Source: CAVOJV01 sp963696325 (GTDB taxonomy: Bacteria; Pseudomonadota; Gammaproteobacteria; Competibacterales; Competibacteraceae). Taken from it: a DNA stretch of 30,856 nucleotides. Position 1 is the stretch's first letter. Each line of letters opens with the position of its first letter. A program made the translations under genes and the position numbers. The DNA is taken from contig CAVOJV010000020.1 in assembly GCA_963696325.1 (NCBI GenBank), positions 1 to 30,856 on the forward strand. Reading direction: 5' to 3'. The notes under the pieces are model-generated. The model did no database searches, had not been told where the DNA came from, and was given only the letters and a program-made list of their open reading frames with translations. This document shows positions 1 through 7,763 of the stretch, piece after piece.

Positions 1-1266
1 TATACCTCCAGACCCGTAACCGCCTCTGGATTCGGCTGGCGTTGGTAGGCCTTCAGGTCGGCATAGAGATCCCAGATCTCGCCGCGCACCCGTGCCAGAT
101 CCTGACGATGCTGATCATTGAGCGGGATGAGCTTGTGAACAAGGCGTTCGGCGTGAACCCAGCACAAGGCATGGCGCAGAATCGCAAACTGTCCGGCACC
201 ATCGCTGACGATGGCCAAGTCTGTGGAAAGTCCTTGCTCCAGCAAGCCGCCGAGCAAGCCGCCTTCGGTGGCGATGCGGCGATGGCGCTCGGTGGCGATG
301 CCGAGGGTATCGAGTGTTTCTCCCAGGCCTCTGCCGTCGCGAGTTCCTGCGTCGGATGGCGCTCCAGGCGCTGCAACGGCGCCTTGGGCAGCCCCTGCTC
401 GCGCGCATACTCGAGCGCCTCCATAGTGATGCAATAGCGGCGTTCCCCGGCTTGCAGGAGCTGGAGAAAATTGATCCGGCTCTTACTCTCGGTGCTGCAA
501 AACCAGGCGAAGAGGTCGTTCCCAATCTGGGTGACGTAGCCGTTCTTGCCCTGATGCCGCGCCCCCGAATGATCGACCGTGATGAAGGAGCTGACCGCCA
601 AGCCAACCTGCAGCAGCCCATCCTTCTCCGCAAAGAACGGTTCGTTGTGGTCGCTGAGGAGGGCATCGATCTGCCCCACGGAGAGGTCGATGCCCCATTC
701 GAGCAGTTGCTCGCGCAATAACGGCTGGGTGACGTGGCAATGATGGTGCTGGTAGAGCAGATAGGCCCGCAAGCCCGGACCGAAGTGCCCGCCATGAAGC
801 GTCGGCGGCAGTTCCCCGCACAACCATTCCCCCTCCGGGGTCTGCCAGACCTCCAGACGATAGCGGATGTTGTGGGGTGGACCTTCAAGTCCTGAACGAT
901 GAAGTGACGATATCCCTTGAAGCGCGAGTCCGGCGGCAGCGGTTGGCTCGGCGGGATCAGGCAATCCTCGTGGATGCTCAACTGCGCCGTCTTATGCCGC
1001 TTGGCCAAACCCGCTCGCTTGCCGCTGGCCTCGGCCGAGGACCCAGTCCTTGCCTCCGGATCGCGCTGACCTTCCATCCCGCTGGGCTTGAACGTCGGCT
1101 TCGCCTTCTCGCCCTTGAGCACCGCAATCTCATCGCGCAACTGTTGGATGGTTTCCGCCTGCCGGTGGGTTTCCTCAGCCAACCGTTCGATCAGCGCCAC
1201 CAATTGCTCGACCACCGGGGTGCGTTCCGCGTCGGGGATGTCGGGTAGTTGGATCGGGGTGGGCAT
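1..1266 (-). mobile_element. IS66-like transposase, frameshifted and cut by the window edge
   Basis: This is a DDE-type transposase of the IS66 group. From the ATG at 1266 the protein opens with a coiled-coil/leucine-rich region (ERLAEETHRQAETIQQLRDE), then KPTFKPSGM, a basic stretch, and a catalytic-domain body (LREQLLEWGIDLSVGQID, FITVDHSGARHQGKNGYVTQ, FAWFCSTESKS). The body sits in a different frame from the N-terminus. The switch is at the G run 874-877, where one more base would restore VHPHNIRYRLEVW. A second switch is near 310-330, after which DLAIVSDGAGQF and ALCWVHAER continue to base 1. An in-frame start at 1302 would only add about 12 unconserved residues. The copy is therefore inactive as written, or it carries sequencing errors; one-base breaks in short runs favour the latter. 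I could not identify terminal inverted repeats. The family assignment rests on the N-terminal coiled coil and the HSGARH / CWVHAER motifs. Confidence 0.8.
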
Positions 1267-1336
1267 GTCTGAGGAACGATTCTGAGGTGAGGATTGGTAC
1301 ACTTTAACAGGTATCGTCGGTGATGGCTGCCATGAC

Positions 1337-1729
1337 TTATTGAGAAGTTACGTTTAATTCTTCTAACTTCTCTAATTCCTTAATATTTTTTTCCAGTGCC
1401 TCCACTTGCTCCAAAAGTAGACGTATATCCTCGTTGGTAGGCACTCCTAAGCGGCTTAGAGCGCGTGCGACCCGCTTTTGAAATACTTCTTCCAGCTTAT
1501 TCCATGTATCGGCAGCTTTATCCTTAATATACTCAACCTTTTTACCGCTTACTTTCTTGATGCGAGCCTCCAATTTCTCTCCCTCTACAACCAGTGTTTC
1601 AAAAAATTTACCGCCTTCTCTTTCAGCTTTCGCAAAAGCACCGAGACCGGCTAGCCAAATCTGGCGAGCAGAATCCACGACGACGGTTGCTATTTGATTT
1701 TCATCAAGTTCAGCTTTGATAATCATCAT
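1337..1729 (-). CDS. Phasin (PHA granule-associated protein)
   Basis: This is a small, charged, helical protein of about 130 residues of the poly(hydroxyalkanoate) granule-associated (PhaF/PhaI-type) phasin family. Phasins coat storage granules in the cytoplasm and control their size and number. The typical features are visible: an N-terminal amphipathic helix with ARQIWLAGLGAFAKAEREG followed by FFETLVVEGEKLE, then a long charged coiled coil ending in a leucine/glutamate heptad region (LLEQVEALEKNIKELEKLEE). The start is uncertain. ATG at 1729 has a weak GGA about five bases upstream; ATG 1726 and TTG 1738 are alternatives. It lies alone, away from PHA synthase genes, with an AT-rich upstream region. 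Its AT content is higher than that of neighbouring genes. No AAKP-type histone-like tail is seen, so this is the short PhaI-like form. Confidence 0.85.
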   Translation of the reverse strand: MMIIKAELDENQIATVVVDSARQIWLAGLGAFAKAEREGGKFFETLVVEGEKLEARIKKVSGKKVEYIKDKAADTWNKLEEVFQKRVARALSRLGVPTNEDIRLLLEQVEALEKNIKELEKLEELNVTSQ

Positions 1730-1738
1730 ATTATCCAA

Positions 1739-2210
1739 TCTATATTAAACAAGGAAAATTTTAAAAAGTTTAGTGATGAAAATTAGACTAAACATACTAA
1801 ATCAATAAACACCAGCTAATCCGGATTATTCATAAAAAAGCGTTAATATAACTTAAAATATTGATATATTTATATTTATACTTGATAATCGAGTTTTAGG
1901 ATGAAACATTCGGGCTAGACCTGTGGGGTGATAAGCACTAACTGATTTTCCTGCTGGAGCCGATCACACGGCCCTTCCTAAGAGCTCATCGACTCTTGCA
2001 GGATTTCCCTCGTCAACAGTTTCGCAAAGTCAGCACCGCTCCCTCGACTGCTAGCCAACGGCACTTCCAGACTATCCCCATCCAGGTTCAGCACGTCGAG
2101 CTCGGGGTCCGGCATGTCGCCCGAGGGCGACTGACTGACTGCGATTTTCTTGGCGATCAGGCTGAGGCAATCGTTCTGGGCCCTGTTGAGCAACGACTAA
2201 CCATCCGTGC
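1739..2210. other. AT-rich intergenic region upstream of the phasin
   Basis: From 1739 to about 1900 the sequence is markedly AT-rich with several TATA-like stretches. This is the likely promoter region for the leftward phasin gene, but I cannot choose a specific -35/-10 pair. From about 1900 to 2210 base composition returns to that of the surroundings. The only open frame there is a doubtful 71-codon leftward one (1978-2193), listed separately. No tRNA, repeat or strong hairpin was seen. Confidence 0.4.
1978..2193 (-). CDS. Doubtful small hypothetical protein
   Basis: This is a 71-codon frame opening at a TTG, 17 bases after the stop of the zinc-ribbon gene and on the same strand. The product is hydrophilic and acidic (ELDVLNLDGDSLEVPLASS), with no signal peptide, membrane segment or metal motif. 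I recognise no family. No clear Shine-Dalgarno sequence precedes the TTG. It could be the third gene of the SPFH/zinc-ribbon unit, the tail of a lost gene, or chance. Confidence 0.2.
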   Translation of the reverse strand: MLNRAQNDCLSLIAKKIAVSQSPSGDMPDPELDVLNLDGDSLEVPLASSRGSGADFAKLLTREILQESMSS

Positions 2211-3299
2211 CTACGGGTGCTGACCCGCCACAGTCATGATGATGGCGAGCACGGCGATAGCCACCAGCACCGCGGTGGTAATCTTAATCCAGCTATAGGG
2301 CCGCTCGCCCTGCACCTCACCGGTCCGCCCGTTGACCACGAAGCGGTAGGACTTGTCGCCAACCCGGTAGGCCGCGAGATAAATAGGGAGCAGGATGTGT
2401 TTGCAGGTGATATGGTCATGGCGGGTTTGCACGCCATGGATGCGCTGCTCATCACCACCGATGTCTTGCCTGATATCCTCATTGATTTGGACAGCCATGA
2501 GGTCCTTCGCGCTCTCGAAGCCCTGCTGCACATCGACCTGATAGGCTTCGGTGCGAAAGCCGCTCAAGTATTGTTCGCTGTAGGGCACCAGGTTCTCCAA
2601 ATCCCAGGGTTCCAGGCGTTCCGTCTGGCTCCTGGGTAGAGAGCTACTAGCCAATGCCAGGATATCGTCGAAGTCGCGCCACACCGTGCCGCTTGCCGGA
2701 TACCAGTTGGTTCGCCGCACCTGCCGGGTGCGCTGCACAAGCCGGCCGTTTTCCTCCTCCGTGTAGGTTTCCGTCACATAATAGTAATCGCCCCGCTGCC
2801 CGGTGTAAGAACTGGTGGTGGAACAGTCAAAGGTCCAATAGGGAATATACATGCCGGACAGGCCGCCGCCTTGGCGGGCATAGTGCTTGACCTTATTGGG
2901 CGCGAACCACAGGCTTTGCAGCCAGGCGGCGAAGCGTTCGCGGGCCTGCTGGTCGGTGAGTGCGAATGGCAACAGCGACTGGGGTTTGAGGGCTACGCCT
3001 TTGTGGGTGTCTTCCAGCACGACCGGAGTGCCGCAGAAAGGGCAGTCCGCCGAACGGACGACGGGATCCAGGGTGAATTCCGCCGCGCAGTTGCCGCATT
3101 TCACTGTAATGCTTTCAAGCACCGGCTGGGCTTTCACCAACTCGGCCAGGGCGGCATGGTAGTCCAGTTCCTCGATGGCCGCCTCGGCTTGGGAAATCTT
3201 ATTTTCATGCCCGCAGTAGGAACACTTGAGGCTGGCCGTGCCTGGCGCGAACTGGAGCGAGGCCCCGCAGGCTTCGCAGGGAAAGCGAGTCTGTTCCAT
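2211..3299 (-). CDS. Double zinc-ribbon protein with C-terminal membrane anchor (YdjG-like)
   Basis: This protein of about 362 residues starts at ATG 3299; the frame is open upstream but that part overlaps the preceding gene. It opens with two four-cysteine zinc ribbons: CEACGASLQF...CSYCGHENK near residues 6-30, and CGNCAAEF...CPFCGTPV near 67-92. A middle domain rich in aromatic residues follows (GMYIPYWTFDCSTTSSYTGQ), then a C-terminal region ending in one hydrophobic helix (ITTAVLVAIAVLAIIMTVAG) at about 340-360. Similar proteins are often mis-annotated as PriA-like helicases because of the zinc ribbon; no helicase motif is present. The gene follows the SPFH gene by 11 bases, so the two are surely co-transcribed. 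The pairing recalls Bacillus ydjG/ydjI, which sit with a PspA homologue and are linked to envelope stress. A membrane-associated role with the SPFH partner is inferred. Confidence 0.7.
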   Translation of the reverse strand: MEQTRFPCEACGASLQFAPGTASLKCSYCGHENKISQAEAAIEELDYHAALAELVKAQPVLESITVKCGNCAAEFTLDPVVRSADCPFCGTPVVLEDTHKGVALKPQSLLPFALTDQQARERFAAWLQSLWFAPNKVKHYARQGGGLSGMYIPYWTFDCSTTSSYTGQRGDYYYVTETYTEEENGRLVQRTRQVRRTNWYPASGTVWRDFDDILALASSSLPRSQTERLEPWDLENLVPYSEQYLSGFRTEAYQVDVQQGFESAKDLMAVQINEDIRQDIGGDEQRIHGVQTRHDHITCKHILLPIYLAAYRVGDKSYRFVVNGRTGEVQGERPYSWIKITTAVLVAIAVLAIIMTVAGQHP

Positions 3300-3310
3300 G
3301 TTGGATATCG

Positions 3311-4615
3311 TTACTGGGGTGGCAGCGGCGGCGGCGCGCTGCCAAACAGTGCGTTGAGTTCCGCCACTTCGGCGGCGGGCTGCCATGCGCTCATCCCTTG
3401 CGTCCAGACCAGGGTGTCACGGCTAAGCTGGCCGCCCTGTGCCTGCTTCGTCAGGGCATCCAGGGCGAAAGGCCCAGCCTGCTGGCCGTTGATCGACAGG
3501 TAATAGGCCGCGGGCACCGGTGGCGGCGGCGCCTGGGCGAACAGATCGGCCAGCTCGCCGATCCCGCCCGCGGCCTGCCAGTTCGCCATCCCCTGTTTCC
3601 AGACCAGGGTGTCGCGGGTGAACTGGCCACCCTGGACCAGCTTGCTCAGGGCGTCCTTGGCAAACGGCCCTGCCTGTTGCTGGTTTAGATGTGCAAAGAA
3701 ACCGGCCACCGGTACCGGCGGCGGAGCGGCGCTCGCCACCGGCTGAGGAGCGCCTGGCTGGGCACTCGCGAGGGTCTGGCCGAACTGCTGGGCCAATACC
3801 ACTCCCAATCCCATGCCCATGCCGCCGCCCGCCGGTCCCGGGTTCTCGGCCGCCGCCCGCATGGACTCCGCCGCCTGGAACTGGGCATATTGATTGAGAT
3901 TACCGACGATGCCCATGCTGGAACGCTTGTCCATCGCCGCTTCCACCTCGGGTGGCAGGGAGATGTTTTCCACCAGCAATTTGGTCAGGGTCAGGCCGTA
4001 GGCTTGAAATTCGGGAGCGATGGTATTGGTGATGAACTCGCTCAACTGGGTGTAATTGGCGGCCAGGTCCAGGACCGGAATATTGGCCTTGGCCACGGCG
4101 TTAGTGAAGCGCGAGACGATGATGTTGCGCAACTGCTCGGCGATTTCGTCGGTGGTGAAGTGGCTGTCGGTACCGACGATTTCCTTGATAAACGCCGCCG
4201 CATCGGTTACCCGGAAAGCATAAGTGCCAAAAGCCCGCAGGCGCACCATCTGAAACTCCGGGTCGCGGAGCATGACCGGATTCATCGTGCCCCATTTGAA
4301 GTCGGTGAACTGGCGGGTATTGACGAAGTAAACCTCCGCCTTGAAGGGGCTGGCGAGGCCGTATTTCCAACCCTGCAAGGTCGAGAGAATGGGAACGTTC
4401 TTGGTTTCCAGGGTATACATGCCGGGCGCGAAAACATCAGCGATTTGCCCCTCGTTCACGAACACCGCCATCTGGGATTGGCGCACCGTGAGCTGGGCGC
4501 CGTACTTAATCTCGTTACCGTAGCGTTCGAAACGATACACCAGGGTGTCGTTGGAATCATCGGTCCATTCGATGATGTCGATGAATTCGCCGGTTATCTT
4601 GCCCCACAGTGACAT
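3311..4615 (-). CDS. SPFH-domain protein with two C-terminal GYF_2 domains (YdjI-like)
   Basis: This is a 434-residue protein. Residues 1 to about 250 form an SPFH/band-7 type domain of the 'virion core protein'/YdjI class: MSLWGKITGEFIDIIEWTDD at the start, then GMYTLETKNVPILSTLQGW and VSRFTNAVAKANIPVLDLAA. A low-complexity Ala/Gly/Pro linker follows. Two tandem GYF_2 domains come next, near 305-360 and 368-428, each with the pattern QQAGPF-x-DAL...DTLVW-x-QGM-x-W. The protein ends in a proline tail. SPFH proteins oligomerise on membranes; GYF_2 domains are thought to bind proline-rich or membrane partners. A strong AAGGAG (complement of 4622-4627) lies six bases before the ATG at 4615. It is the first gene of a two-gene unit with the zinc-ribbon membrane protein. 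No transmembrane helix is evident, so membrane contact would come through the SPFH domain or the partner. The specific function is unknown. Confidence 0.75.
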   Translation of the reverse strand: MSLWGKITGEFIDIIEWTDDSNDTLVYRFERYGNEIKYGAQLTVRQSQMAVFVNEGQIADVFAPGMYTLETKNVPILSTLQGWKYGLASPFKAEVYFVNTRQFTDFKWGTMNPVMLRDPEFQMVRLRAFGTYAFRVTDAAAFIKEIVGTDSHFTTDEIAEQLRNIIVSRFTNAVAKANIPVLDLAANYTQLSEFITNTIAPEFQAYGLTLTKLLVENISLPPEVEAAMDKRSSMGIVGNLNQYAQFQAAESMRAAAENPGPAGGGMGMGLGVVLAQQFGQTLASAQPGAPQPVASAAPPPVPVAGFFAHLNQQQAGPFAKDALSKLVQGGQFTRDTLVWKQGMANWQAAGGIGELADLFAQAPPPPVPAAYYLSINGQQAGPFALDALTKQAQGGQLSRDTLVWTQGMSAWQPAAEVAELNALFGSAPPPLPPQ

Positions 4616-4748
4616 GGCTGGCTCCTTGCGGCGCGCGCGGCACGCTGTTAATGGATTGGTAAAGGATTTTTAGCCTGATGCCAATACTAGGTCAAGCAGC
4701 GCCTGCCGGCAAAGTGGCCATGGGAAAATAGTGTATTCGGCGCCGGCA

Positions 4749-6422
4749 TCACCGCGGAGACTCCAGGTGGAAATAGGCCGTGAGGGTCTTGAGGCGGGGA
4801 TCGTCGATTGGCCGACCCACCGTGAAATGGTACAGGCTCTGCCAGGAGTGGTCTTCGATCCCCAGGATCTGGTGCATGACGTCGTCGAAGAAGCAGCCGA
4901 TGCCGGTGGCGCGAAGGCCCGCCGCTTCCGCCTCCAGGTATAAGATCTGGCCGATCAGTCCCGTTTCCCAGAACAGGCGCGGATAGAACCACGCTCCTTG
5001 CTGGTTCAGGCTGGGCTCGAATTCAGCGAGCATGCCCAGCGCGAAGGCGCCCTCGGCGGCGATGTCCTGATGGCAACTGATGATCCGCGCCGTGTCCCGG
5101 GCATCGCCCGTAAAGAGCAGATACAGATCCAGCAGGTCCGGGCAAGTGGACGGTTTTTGCCAAAGAAACTCCTGGCGCAGTGTGGTCCGCAACACGTCCC
5201 GATGGGACGGGTCCCGCGCGAGCAGATACAACCCAGGCTCCAAACCGCTGACTCGATGGACAAACAACGCCAGCGACACCCGTGGCCGCCAAGGCAAGGA
5301 TTGAAACACGGGTGACAGCCGGGGCGTGACCCGCGCCAGCATATGATAGAAAACCTCCCGATCGATTTCGGTGCGCCCGTCCATGGCCACCGCGCTGCGC
5401 CGTTGGCGGATGATACGCCGCGCGGGTAGTGCACGTTCGGGCAATAGACCCGTGCCAGAACCCTCAATAACGGCCACCACGCTGGGATACGGCAAGCCTG
5501 ACCGACCATCATACCGGGTCGCCGCTGCGACCGCGTCGATGATGGGCCAGGGCTGGTGGTCCCTGCTCAATCGGTTTTCCGTCCCTACCCACTCGGCATC
5601 CGCCAGTGGTGCCAGCCCGTCGGGCCGTAACTTTAGTTCGACAGCGGCCGGTTCCGACCCCTCCCCCACCGGAAACACCGCCAGCAGGCAGTCCGGATGT
5701 TCGGCTTCCGGACCGCTTTGGCGATGTATGCCCAATAACAGCGCGAGTTCGCGATTGGCGATGGTGTCCAGCAAGCGAACCCGCCAGCCCAGCGCGGCCG
5801 ACGCCAGAACCACCGCACCGATGGCATGCCCGATATCATGTTGGCAATAACGGAATGCCCGTTCACCATACTTCCATGCCTCCCGCCAATAAATAGACGA
5901 CAGCCCCACCAGTACGCAGTCACTGGGCAGTTGCTGGGCAAGCGCCTGCCATTGATCATGCGCCAGCTCCAGCCGCCGTTCCAGCGCGTGCTCGAAGGGC
6001 GAATAGTGGTACACGCCCGCCGTCGTGCTCAAACCATTGATGGCGCCGGCAATCAAATACCCTTCCGTGGGATGCAGATCGCCGCTGGAGGGATTGACCC
6101 GTAGCGACCAGCGCCCTGCGCCCTTGACCTCCTTCCAGGCCGACAGCGCCAGGCTGTCATAGAACAACTGGCTGATCGTCGCGCGATTTACCGGCCGAGG
6201 CTGGCTGGGCCGCGTTGCAAACAGCTCGTCAAAATACGGCTCAGCGCTTACGGCGGGATGCTCCAGGGGCAGGCGAGGTGCGCCCGCGAAGCGCCGAAAC
6301 GGATCGGGTTGGGTCGCCCAGTCGAGATAGCCCAGGGAACGCGCGTAGGCATTGGGATGATGCTTGGTGCGTTCATGGTAACCGAGCACTTGCTCGATTG
6401 GGTCTTGCGGTTCGTCTTGCAT
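4749..6422 (-). CDS. SagB-type nitroreductase-fold dehydrogenase, tandem two-domain form
   Basis: This 557-residue protein of the SagB/ThcOx class has two flavin nitroreductase-fold halves. The N-terminus has the family's YHERTKHHPNAYARSLGYLD. The first half (about 60-280) carries NPSSGDLHPTEGYLIAG and GVYHYSPFEHALERR. The second half (about 330-545) carries IIRQRRSAVAMDGRTEI, GLEPGLYLLARDPS and GIGCFFDDVMHQILG. SagB proteins oxidise azolines to azoles in RiPP pathways, but stand-alone long forms of unknown substrate are common. No YcaO cyclodehydratase or precursor peptide is visible nearby, so a RiPP role has no local support. The start at ATG 6422 fits the conserved N-terminus; the Shine-Dalgarno is weak. 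The reading frame is intact. It is divergent from the DmeF gene, so the roughly 220-base gap should carry both promoters. Confidence 0.8.
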   Translation of the reverse strand: MQDEPQDPIEQVLGYHERTKHHPNAYARSLGYLDWATQPDPFRRFAGAPRLPLEHPAVSAEPYFDELFATRPSQPRPVNRATISQLFYDSLALSAWKEVKGAGRWSLRVNPSSGDLHPTEGYLIAGAINGLSTTAGVYHYSPFEHALERRLELAHDQWQALAQQLPSDCVLVGLSSIYWREAWKYGERAFRYCQHDIGHAIGAVVLASAALGWRVRLLDTIANRELALLLGIHRQSGPEAEHPDCLLAVFPVGEGSEPAAVELKLRPDGLAPLADAEWVGTENRLSRDHQPWPIIDAVAAATRYDGRSGLPYPSVVAVIEGSGTGLLPERALPARRIIRQRRSAVAMDGRTEIDREVFYHMLARVTPRLSPVFQSLPWRPRVSLALFVHRVSGLEPGLYLLARDPSHRDVLRTTLRQEFLWQKPSTCPDLLDLYLLFTGDARDTARIISCHQDIAAEGAFALGMLAEFEPSLNQQGAWFYPRLFWETGLIGQILYLEAEAAGLRATGIGCFFDDVMHQILGIEDHSWQSLYHFTVGRPIDDPRLKTLTAYFHLESPR

Positions 6423-6520
6423 ACAGTCGATCTTTCGCCAGCGCTATATGGCACGCATGCCAGGTTGTCGGGACACCCAGGGAGCTGGCAGTATAGCCAC
6501 CATAGGACTTACGTAACATT

Positions 6521-6590
6521 GTCATTCCGACGAAAGTCGGAATCCAGCAACCCAACGAAAAACTGGATACCGGCTTGCGCTGGTATGATG
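6521..6590. repeat. REP-like pair of hairpins
   Basis: There are two short hairpins in inverted arrangement. The first is perfect: ATTCCGAC (6524-6531), loop GAAA, GTCGGAAT (6536-6543). The second is ATACCGGC (6567-6574), loop TTGC, GCTGGTAT (6579-6586), with one mismatch. GGAATCCAG (6539-6547) also pairs with CTGGATACC (6563-6571) with one mismatch, giving an overall cruciform. The pattern matches the widespread 'CATTCCxxxGAAAxxxGGAATCCAG' intergenic repeat of proteobacteria. It sits in the divergent gap just upstream of the DmeF gene. Confidence 0.7.
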
Positions 6591-6643
6591 AACGTGGGTG
6601 GTATTGCTTAAGTCATGCACCATTATTGGTTCTGGAGGCCATC

Positions 6644-7591
6644 ATGCATACCCAAACCCTTAACCATTGGCAGCACGATCACGCCTTCGACCAGCAGCAC
6701 GCGCGCCTGGGCGAACGGCGTACGCTGATCGTGATCGTGATTACGGCCATCATGATGGTCGTCGAGATCGCCGCTGGCATCGGCTATGGTTCCATGGCCC
6801 TGCTGGCGGATGGGTTGCATATGAGTTCGCATGCCGCCGCGCTGAGCATCACGGCTATTGCCTACGTCTATGCCCGCCGCCATGCCCATGACCATCGCTT
6901 CAGTTTCGGCACCGGCAAGATCAATGCTCTGGCGGGTTTTACCAGCGCGTTGCTGCTGGCCGGGTTCGCCTTGCTGATGGCTTGGGAAAGCGCGCAGCGA
7001 TTTTTTAATCCAATCGACATCGTCTTCAACCAGGCTATCGCCGTCGCATTCCTCGGTCTTGCCGTCAACGCCGCCAGTGTGGCCGTGCTCGGCGGGCATC
7101 ACGATGATCATAACCACGATCATTCCGATCACGATCACGATCATCATCCGCACGGCCATGCGCACGGCGATCACAATCTGCGGGCCGCCTATCTACACGT
7201 CCTCGCGGACGCCTTGACCTCGCTGCTGGCCATCGTCGCCCTGCTCGCGGGCAAATGGTTTGGCCTGAACTGGATGGACCCGATGATGGGCATTGTGGGT
7301 GCGCTTCTCGTTGCGCGCTGGTCATGGAGTTTACTGCGTGACACCAGCCGCGTGCTCTTGGATTACCAAGCCCCGCGCCCTATTCACAGTGCGGTCATCG
7401 AGGCGATTGAAAGCCACGACGATAACCGCATCACGGATCTGCATATCTGGTCGATCGGCCCCAATATATACGCGGCGCTGATCGCGCTGGTCACCGCCGC
7501 ACCCAAGCCGCCCGAACACTATGTGGCCATGGTTCCCAGCCATCTTGGATTGGTGCATGCGACGGTGGAGGTTCACCACTGCCAGCATTGA
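6644..7591 (+). CDS. dmeF: CDF-family divalent metal efflux transporter, DmeF type
   Basis: This 315-residue cation diffusion facilitator exports Co/Ni or Zn from the cytoplasm by proton exchange. Six membrane segments are visible. TM2 carries the metal site ADGLHMSSHAAAL and TM5 carries HVLADALTSL. Between TM4 and TM5 is a long histidine/aspartate loop (about residues 149-178, more than ten His), typical of DmeF. The C-terminal cytoplasmic domain has ITDLHIWSIGPN and ends VEVHHCQH. The start at ATG 6644 is chosen because GGAGG (6634-6638) lies about five bases upstream and the family begins near there; the frame extends further upstream only through the repeat region. No DmeR/RcnR-like regulator is adjacent. 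Substrate choice among Co, Ni and Zn cannot be read from the sequence with certainty. Confidence 0.88.
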   Translation: MHTQTLNHWQHDHAFDQQHARLGERRTLIVIVITAIMMVVEIAAGIGYGSMALLADGLHMSSHAAALSITAIAYVYARRHAHDHRFSFGTGKINALAGFTSALLLAGFALLMAWESAQRFFNPIDIVFNQAIAVAFLGLAVNAASVAVLGGHHDDHNHDHSDHDHDHHPHGHAHGDHNLRAAYLHVLADALTSLLAIVALLAGKWFGLNWMDPMMGIVGALLVARWSWSLLRDTSRVLLDYQAPRPIHSAVIEAIESHDDNRITDLHIWSIGPNIYAALIALVTAAPKPPEHYVAMVPSHLGLVHATVEVHHCQH

Positions 7592-7763
7592 TTCCAAGTT
7601 GCGAGCTGAAACTTACTTTCATTCATTTGTCGGGGTTGGTGCGGATGAGGTGAAGGAAATGGCGTGTGATCCAACGTGCGTTAGAGCTCCCATTTGGTGT
7701 TCCGCTGTGGTCCACACTTGTGCTGGCTTGTTTCAAAACCTCTGGGAAACGCTACCAACCCTG

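Noticed and set aside
1740..1900. Replication origin suggested by AT-rich sequence
   Set aside because: No DnaA-box cluster, iterons or replication gene nearby; the region fits an ordinary promoter gap.
2211..3299. PriA-like helicase or replication protein
   Set aside because: Only zinc ribbons are shared. There are no Walker or helicase motifs, and the protein ends in a membrane helix beside an SPFH gene.
3689..4612. 307-codon + strand frame opposite the SPFH gene
   Set aside because: It is a mirror of the SPFH coding sequence and has no recognisable domain or start signal.
4749..6422. RiPP biosynthetic cluster around the SagB-type gene
   Set aside because: No YcaO, precursor peptide, protease or ABC exporter is visible within several kilobases on either side.
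7080..7180. Low-complexity CA/GA-rich tract as a simple repeat
   Set aside because: It is explained by the histidine/aspartate-rich cytoplasmic loop of the DmeF protein.
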